Source of the DNA: Lachnospiraceae bacterium
GTDB taxonomy: Bacteria; Bacillota_A; Clostridia; Lachnospirales; Lachnospiraceae
Length of the DNA stretch: 11,007 bases
Assembly (NCBI GenBank): GCA_017960415.1
Contig: JAGCZE010000045.1
Location: forward strand, 1 to 11,007
Reading direction: 5' to 3'
How positions within the stretch are numbered: position 1 is the first letter of the stretch; every line of letters starts with the position of its first letter. Shown piece after piece: positions 7,423-11,007 of this stretch. The translations under genes were made by a program, and so were the position numbers. Below the pieces are notes generated by a model, which made no database searches, had not been told where the DNA came from, and saw only the letters and a program-made list of their open reading frames with translations.

Positions 7423-8454
7423 TTAGTCTTTATAAGTAGCCTGCTTCAATACATAGGCAAGAGAGTCGTAAGCCGGCTCTTCGATGATCTTGCCCAGACC
7501 CAAAGCTACCGTATTTGCCGAGTCTTCACATATATTGATCTCGAGCTCGGTTTCGGCTGAAAGCAGATCCTTGAGATTGTGGATCTTCGCGGAACCGCCG
7601 GTTACATAGATACCCGAATCAATGATATCCGAAGCTATTTCGGGCGGAGTATGTTCCAGTATGATCTTGACCGAATCAACGATATTGTGCAGATGTTCGC
7701 AAATAGCTTCGTAAACGAAGGCGGAATCAATCTCCTTTTCGGTAGGCAGACCGCTTACGACATCACGTCCGAATACCTTGATGGTCTGGATTGCGCCTTC
7801 TTCGGGTGCAACTGCTGTAGCAAGAGCGATCTTTATAACTTCCGCTGTCTTATTACCGATGAAGAGATTGTATTTCTTCTTGACATTGCTGATAATATCT
7901 TCATCGAACTTGTTGCCGCCGATGGGGATCATCTTTGAAAGAACGATACCTCCGAGGGAAAGCACCGAGATCTCGGTGGTATCCGCACCGATATCCACTA
8001 CCATGACACCTGCGGCATCGGTAACATTGAGTCCTGCGCCGAGGGCATCTGCAACCGGTCTTTCAGCGATCCTGACCTTCTTCGGCTTGATGTTCGTATT
8101 AGCAACAAGGTCCACAAATGCCTTCTTCTCAACTTCGGTAATATCTGTAGGTGCGGTCACGATGAACTCTGCACCGTTTAATTTTCCGTGTTTTTTCTCA
8201 AGCTCCTCAAATACCAGATTGAGCAGGCTCTGCATATTCTTGATATCCGCGATAACACCGAACTTGACCGGATAAGTTACCTCGATATTCGAGGGTGCCT
8301 TTCCGAACATATCGAATGCCTCGTCTCCTATTGCGATGATCCTGTTCGCATCTGCTATCGCAAGAATATTCTTTGCATCATAAATCATGCCCTCATTCTT
8401 CTTGTAGATCTTGAGAGCCCGTGTACCGAGATCGATACCGAAAACCTTTGACAT
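7423..8454 (-). CDS. mreB: Actin-like rod shape-determining protein MreB
   Basis: A 343-residue bacterial actin of normal length. It forms membrane-bound filaments that orient and distribute the elongation complex. Motifs are phosphate-1 FGIDLGTRALKIY (5-17), VIADIKN (67-73), TAPTDITEVEKKAF (100-113), the catalytic-side Glu131 in AERPVADALGAG, phosphate-2 VVDIGADTTEISV (152-164), YNLFIG at 195-200, PPEIASDIIDSGIYVTGGSAKI (270-291, adenosine loop) and CEDSANTVALGLGK (309-322). Compared with canonical MreB, phosphate-2 reads GADTTE instead of GGGTTE, and the ending reads EDSANTVALG instead of EDPLTCVALG. It therefore looks like a divergent MreB/Mbl paralogue of the Clostridia kind. Position directly before mreC supports MreB. 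The start at 8454 has GGGAGG (8465-8460) 5 nt upstream. Confidence 0.95.
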   Translation of the reverse strand: MSKVFGIDLGTRALKIYKKNEGMIYDAKNILAIADANRIIAIGDEAFDMFGKAPSNIEVTYPVKFGVIADIKNMQSLLNLVFEELEKKHGKLNGAEFIVTAPTDITEVEKKAFVDLVANTNIKPKKVRIAERPVADALGAGLNVTDAAGVMVVDIGADTTEISVLSLGGIVLSKMIPIGGNKFDEDIISNVKKKYNLFIGNKTAEVIKIALATAVAPEEGAIQTIKVFGRDVVSGLPTEKEIDSAFVYEAICEHLHNIVDSVKIILEHTPPEIASDIIDSGIYVTGGSAKIHNLKDLLSAETELEINICEDSANTVALGLGKIIEEPAYDSLAYVLKQATYKD

Positions 8455-8469
8455 ACTAACCTCCCATAA

Positions 8470-8485
8470 AGCGGCAGATACCGCT
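8470..8485 (-). other. Small hairpin in the mreB leader
   Basis: A perfect 5-bp inverted repeat (AGCGG / CCGCT) with a 6-nt loop, ending 4 nt before the GGGAGG ribosome binding site of mreB on the minus strand. There is no U-tract long enough for a terminator (only TTT follows). It could influence mreB translation or be incidental; the stem is short. Confidence 0.35.
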
Positions 8486-8502
8486 GTAATTGCTTATTAC
8501 GG

Positions 8503-8552
8503 ATACCGGTTGTAATAAATACCGGTTTTAAAGCCGGGTGCAGTTATACCGG
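8503..8552. repeat. ATACCGG repeats between radC and mreB
   Basis: The 9-mer ATACCGGTT occurs exactly at 8503-8511 and 8519-8527 (16-bp period on the plus strand). A third ATACCGG lies at 8546-8552, overlapping the end of radC, and a relative, ATACCGCT, at 8478-8485. ACCGGT is itself palindromic, so each site reads similarly on both strands. The cluster sits where an operator or secondary promoter control for mreB would be expected. No convincing -35/-10 pair could be placed here, so a regulatory role is inference only. Confidence 0.4.
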
Positions 8553-9299
8553 CTACGAGATTATCCCTTCCTCTCTCATGCTCACACACCCCTCATATCC
8601 GGCTATTATGTGATCATATAATCTGATTCCCATGATATTGCCGCATTCTCTGATCCTGCCTGTGGATGAAATGTCCATCTCACTCGGGACCGGATCGCCG
8701 GACGGATGATTGTGCGCGATGATGATAAATGCCGCATTGGCTCTTAAGGCTCCGGCAAATATCTCTCTAGGCTCAAATAAGCTTCTGTTCAGTGTTCCCT
8801 TGTATACACATTCCGAACATATCAGCCTCATCTTCTGATCGAGATAAGCAACGTGAACCTCTTCGTGCTCAAGATGCCTCAGCCTGTCGCTGAAATAAGC
8901 CATAGCAATCGACGGATCGGTAAAGCTTACGCGTTTGTAGTCTTCATCGATACTCATCCTGCGGGCCATCTCGGCCGCACACATCAGCTGGATAGCTTTG
9001 ACCCTGCCGATTCCGGGGATACTCATCAGTTCCTTCATGCTCAGGTGATACAGGCAGTTCAGGCCGCTGTAACCCTCATGCAGTTTCAGAATACTGCAGG
9101 CCAGATCGGTCACACGCAGCTCTGGAGTACCTGCCTTGATCAGAACCGCGAGAAGCTCGGCATCCGACAAAGAGCCGGGCCCAAATTTCTCACATTTTTC
9201 ATAAGGACGTTCATCTTCCGGAAGATCCTTGATCTTCATGTGGATCGTAGAAACAGCAGCTGTTTCAGGGGTTTGGGATATTCTTTTTTCTTTTTTCAA
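8553..9299 (-). CDS. radC: RadC family JAMM-domain protein
   Basis: A 248-residue RadC. The N-terminal helix-hairpin-helix-like region contains IKDLPEDERPYEKC (23-36), GPGSLSDAELLAVLIKAGTP (40-59) and LMSIPGIGRVKAIQL (91-105). The C-terminal MPN/JAMM domain has the metal-binding pattern His196-N-His198-P-S with Asp209 and an upstream Glu at 146/147. The biochemical role is not settled: the original DNA-repair assignment in E. coli was questioned, and the JAMM fold suggests a metal-dependent hydrolase. RadC next to mreB is a conserved Firmicutes arrangement. The start is TTG at 9299, chosen because AAGAGG (9310-9305) precedes it by 5 nt. The ATG at codon 21 fits typical RadC N-termini but lacks a ribosome binding site, so the 20-residue polar leader remains uncertain. 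Confidence 0.93.
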   Translation of the reverse strand: MKKEKRISQTPETAAVSTIHMKIKDLPEDERPYEKCEKFGPGSLSDAELLAVLIKAGTPELRVTDLACSILKLHEGYSGLNCLYHLSMKELMSIPGIGRVKAIQLMCAAEMARRMSIDEDYKRVSFTDPSIAMAYFSDRLRHLEHEEVHVAYLDQKMRLICSECVYKGTLNRSLFEPREIFAGALRANAAFIIIAHNHPSGDPVPSEMDISSTGRIRECGNIMGIRLYDHIIAGYEGCVSMREEGIIS

Positions 9300-9304
9300 A
9301 TGAG

Positions 9305-9310
9305 CCTCTT
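9305..9310 (-). promoter_or_regulatory. Ribosome binding site supporting a TTG start for radC
   Basis: AAGAGG on the minus strand, 5 nt before the TTG at 9299. The competing ATG at codon 21 of the same frame has no purine-rich element upstream. Confidence 0.55.
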
Positions 9311-9343
9311 TTCTCTCTCCGTAAAGAAAAAACAGACATAATA

Positions 9344-9373
9344 ATTATAATATAAATCACTAGAAAAAGACAA
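9344..9373 (-). promoter_or_regulatory. Predicted sigma-A-type promoter for the radC-mre-min operon
   Basis: The minus strand carries a perfect -10 hexamer TATAAT (9349-9344) and a weaker -35 TTGTCT (9373-9368) at 18-bp spacing, in an AT-rich context. The predicted start lies around 9337, giving a leader of roughly 40 nt to the radC TTG. It is the only convincing promoter I find upstream of the cluster and sits just downstream of the terminator at 9426-9450, as expected for a new transcription unit. Confidence 0.6.
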
Positions 9374-9425
9374 CTGTTTTGTTGGGAACTTTTTTTAACA
9401 CAGTACCAATACCCGGATCGGTAAC

Positions 9426-9450
9426 AAAAAAGGCTGCCCTTTAAGCAGCC
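9426..9450 (-). terminator. Intrinsic terminator after the zinc-locus remnant
   Basis: On the minus strand GGCTGC (9450-9445) pairs perfectly with GCAGCC (9437-9432) across a 7-nt loop, followed immediately by six T residues (9431-9426). It lies 9 bp after the stop of the decayed small ORF at 9460, so it is probably that gene's original terminator. It now isolates radC from anything transcribed upstream, including the methionine gamma-lyase family gene. Confidence 0.8.
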
Positions 9451-9459
9451 GCATGTAAG

Positions 9460-9633
9460 CTACAGAAGTTTTGCTTCTCTGAGCGTACAGTATGTATAAT
9501 TTCCTTCCGTATAAGTATCAAAAACACCGATTTCTTCGTCATGGTAATAAGCAAACGGGCCCTTCATCTTGACGGTTTTACCTATAAAATCTTCGGGAGA
9601 AACCATCATGTTATAGACTTCTGAATATACCAT
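9460..9633 (-). pseudogene. Internally deleted remnant of a small zinc-locus-associated protein
   Basis: A 57-codon frame from ATG (9633) to TAG (9460). It begins MVYSEVYNMMVSPEDFIGKT, continues VKMKGPFAYYHDEE, and ends FDTYTEGNYTYCTLREAKLL. From memory, both halves resemble a small secreted or lipoprotein family in Clostridia, with an N-part TMVYxEVYNMMxxPExYxGKTVKM and a C-terminal end FxTYxEGxYxYCxLxxAKL. The central block, which in intact members includes a CCSQGIEF-like segment, is missing: YYHDEE runs almost straight into FDTYTEG, implying an in-frame loss of roughly 40-50 codons. The signal peptide and N-terminus are also absent; an in-frame TGA lies two codons before the ATG. No ribosome binding site is visible, so it is probably not translated. 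Confidence 0.6.
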
Positions 9634-9682
9634 AGTTCAGGAGCATGTTATTTGTCAGGTTCAGAACAGCGACGATCAGCGC

Positions 9683-9784
9683 ATAGATGAACATATCACA
9701 TTTTGAGATCTTGAGAATATCGGCTGCTGTAGGCTGGAAGCTGTGAAGATCTACACCGTTATCCAACAGCATTGTCACATCTAC
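9683..9784 (-). pseudogene. Fragment of a zinc ABC-transporter substrate-binding protein (ZnuA/AdcA type)
   Basis: One frame reads VDVTMLLDNGVDLHSFQPTA followed by ADILKISKCDMFIY, 34 residues in all. This corresponds to the early part of ZnuA/AdcA-type zinc-binding lipoproteins, where the conserved pattern is (V)TxLLxxGxDxHxYxPTxxDIxKIxxxDxFIY. The His in DLHSF aligns with a metal-ligand His of the family. The frame is closed by a TAA 24 nt upstream of the first matching codon and loses recognisable similarity after FIY. The next residues, ALIVAVLNLTNNMLL, are hydrophobic and could derive from another part of the locus, such as a permease start; this is speculative. There is no start codon or signal peptide, and most of the roughly 300-residue protein is missing, so it is a relic. 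Confidence 0.6.
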
Positions 9785-9814
9785 CCTTGTTCTACACCTA
9801 CTTTACGATTCTAT

Positions 9815-9833
9815 GAAAAGCGATTTTCCGCTC
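9815..9833 (-). terminator. Weak terminator-like hairpin after the lyase gene
   Basis: On the minus strand AGCG (9832-9829) and CGCT (9822-9819) flank a 6-nt loop and are followed by TTTTC. The stem is only four base pairs plus a possible G-T pair, so this is a weak candidate for termination of the methionine gamma-lyase family gene. The much better hairpin at 9426-9450 may do that job. Nothing else was recognised between 9785 and 9892. Confidence 0.25.
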
Positions 9834-9892
9834 TGAGCATCGGTTTCCGATTTTTATTCGCAAACAGATTTTATAGATAATTTTATGAATAA

Positions 9893-11007
9893 CTATATAA
9901 GATTCCTTGAATAGAGTTCTTCCAATGAGCGTAAAATTCCAAGCTTCGCATGATACCAGGTAAGTCCGCCCTGGAAATATACGGCATAGGGTTCTTCGAG
10001 CGGGCCGTCGGCCGAAAGCTCGATCGATGAGCCCTGTACGAATGCGCCTGCCGCCATGATAACGTCGCAATTGTAACCGGGCATTGCCCAGGGCTCAGGT
10101 GTAACATAGCTGTCAACCGGAGCCGCCGCCTGAATTCCTTTGCAGAAGGCAATAAGGCGTTCCGAAGATCCCAAGGTTACGGCCTGAATTATATCATGTC
10201 GGGATTCGGTTCCGTTCGGAACAACCGGGAATCCGAGATCTTCGTAGATACGTGCGGCAAAAATAGCACCTTTCAGAGCTCCGGCAGTTACAACGGGGGC
10301 CAGGAACAATCCCTGGAACATGCTTCTGGTCACGCCGAGAGTCGCTCCGACTTCGTTGCCGAGGCCGGGGCAAGTCAGTCTGGAGGCACATTTTTCGATA
10401 CATTCGTTTGTACCGGCAATATATCCGCCGGTTGCAACAAGTCCTCCGCCCGGATTCTTGATAAGGGAACCCACAACCATATCCGCGCCCACATCACTGG
10501 GCTCCATAGTTTCAACAAACTCACCGTAACAGTTATCGACCATAACGGTTATATCAGGCTTGATTCCTTTAATAAAACCTATAAGCTCGCCGATTCGCTG
10601 CACAGACAATGTAGGTCTTGTCTGATAACCTTTGGAACGCTGTATCGTCACAAGCTTTGTTTTCTCATTGATCGCAACTTTTATACCGTCGTAATCGAAG
10701 CTTCCGTCCTCTTTCAGATCCACCTGTGAATAAGTTACGCCATATTCTGCGAGCGAACCTGTTGCAGGCACTATTCCGATCACACTCTCAAGCGTATCGT
10801 AAGGCTTGCCTACCGGTGAAAGCAGCTCATCTCCCGGTCTTAAATTGGCCGAGAGCGCCACCGCAAGCGCATGCGTTCCGCAAGTGATCTGCGGCCTTAC
10901 AAGTGCAGCTTCGGTATGGAACACAGAGGCATACACTTCCTCGAGCGCTTCTCTGCCCGCGTCATTGTACCCATAACCGGTCGACCCGTTAAAATAAGCC
11001 TCGCTGA
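9893..11007 (-). CDS. Methionine gamma-lyase family PLP-dependent protein (5' end outside window)
   Basis: About 370 residues are visible, in frame to the window edge and beginning SEAYFNGSTGYGYNDAGREA. It matches the PF06838 'methionine gamma-lyase' family, often annotated 'aluminum resistance protein'. This is a fold-type I PLP enzyme of the Cys/Met metabolism group whose true substrate is generally unproven. Visible signatures are CGTHALAVALSANLRPGDEL (cofactor phosphate region), VMVDNCYGEF with the Asp that would contact the pyridine nitrogen, and SLIKNPGGGLVATGGYI, whose Lys (codon 10457-10459) is the likely Schiff-base lysine. About 50 N-terminal residues lie beyond 11007. An internal GTG at 10936 is not the start, because homology continues upstream of it. 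It is not tightly linked to radC: 593 bp and a terminator intervene. Confidence 0.9.
   Translation of the reverse strand, partial: SEAYFNGSTGYGYNDAGREALEEVYASVFHTEAALVRPQITCGTHALAVALSANLRPGDELLSPVGKPYDTLESVIGIVPATGSLAEYGVTYSQVDLKEDGSFDYDGIKVAINEKTKLVTIQRSKGYQTRPTLSVQRIGELIGFIKGIKPDITVMVDNCYGEFVETMEPSDVGADMVVGSLIKNPGGGLVATGGYIAGTNECIEKCASRLTCPGLGNEVGATLGVTRSMFQGLFLAPVVTAGALKGAIFAARIYEDLGFPVVPNGTESRHDIIQAVTLGSSERLIAFCKGIQAAAPVDSYVTPEPWAMPGYNCDVIMAAGAFVQGSSIELSADGPLEEPYAVYFQGGLTWYHAKLGILRSLEELYSRNLI

Noticed and set aside
7778..8275. Plus-strand open frame of 165 codons opposite mreB
   Set aside because: Antisense shadow of the conserved mreB gene; low-complexity Ser/Ala/Thr composition and no family resemblance.
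8853..9341. Plus-strand open frame of 162 codons opposite radC
   Set aside because: It lies wholly antisense to the clearly coding radC gene, has no recognisable domain, and its composition is what a reversed RadC frame gives.
9839..9851. Plus-strand hairpin ATCGG-TTT-CCGAT followed by T residues
   Set aside because: The stem is only 5 bp and no plus-strand gene lies upstream for it to terminate; on the minus strand it has no U-tract after it. Probably chance.
9300..9892. Insertion sequence or attachment site as the cause of the remnants
   Set aside because: I saw no transposase coding fragment, no long terminal inverted repeats and no clear target duplication; the fragments look like deletion relics rather than a mobile element.
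1..11007. CRISPR arrays, tRNA or rRNA genes, toxin-antitoxin or phage-defence genes
   Set aside because: No regularly spaced direct repeats, cloverleaf-like segments or defence-type proteins were recognised; the window is core cell-envelope and division genes.

Overview
The window is almost entirely minus-strand coding sequence from a low-to-moderate GC Gram-positive of the Clostridia, most likely a member of the Lachnospiraceae. The evidence is the gene order (radC-mreBCD-PBP2-minCDE-rodA-mgsA), strong AGGAGG-type ribosome binding sites, a very large (952 aa) PBP2, and an upstream 'methionine gamma-lyase family' gene. This assignment is inferred from family and synteny knowledge; no 16S rRNA or other taxonomic marker is present.

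Layout in the direction of transcription (high to low coordinates): (1) 11007-9893, a PLP-dependent methionine gamma-lyase family (PF06838-type) gene whose 5' end lies outside the window. (2) 9892-9300, about 590 bp without an intact gene. It holds a fragment resembling the start of a zinc ABC-transporter substrate-binding protein (ZnuA/AdcA type), a 57-codon internally deleted remnant of a small protein I associate with the same zinc loci, a good intrinsic terminator, and a promoter-like sequence pointing into radC. (3) 9299-8553, radC. (4) 8454-3152, the cell-elongation genes mreB, mreC, mreD and the class B PBP2, packed with gaps of 17 bp or less, or overlaps. (5) 3121-1324, minC, minD and minE, which place the division septum. 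(6) 1316-78, the SEDS glycosyltransferase rodA. (7) 50-1, the first 16 codons of mgsA (methylglyoxal synthase), running off the window.

How the genes fit together: MreB filaments, MreC, MreD, RodA (glycan polymerase) and PBP2 (transpeptidase) form the rod complex that builds the lateral wall. MinCDE keeps FtsZ rings away from the poles. Placing minCDE between PBP2 and rodA puts elongation and septum placement in one apparent transcription unit. A radC-mreBCD-minCD order is also known from Bacillus subtilis, which lacks minE; here minE is present. No strong internal terminator is visible from radC to mgsA, so one long transcript from the promoter upstream of radC is plausible. The 98-bp gap in front of mreB carries repeated ATACCGG motifs and a small hairpin and could hold extra control.

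Most notable points: the decayed zinc-uptake remnants between the lyase gene and radC; the roughly 240-residue insertion inside the PBP2 transpeptidase domain, with a roughly 10-residue expansion in the partner RodA; the altered RSGQ-equivalent motif of MinC; and the repeat-containing mreB leader. I found no clear new multi-gene system, CRISPR array, tRNA, rRNA or intact mobile element.
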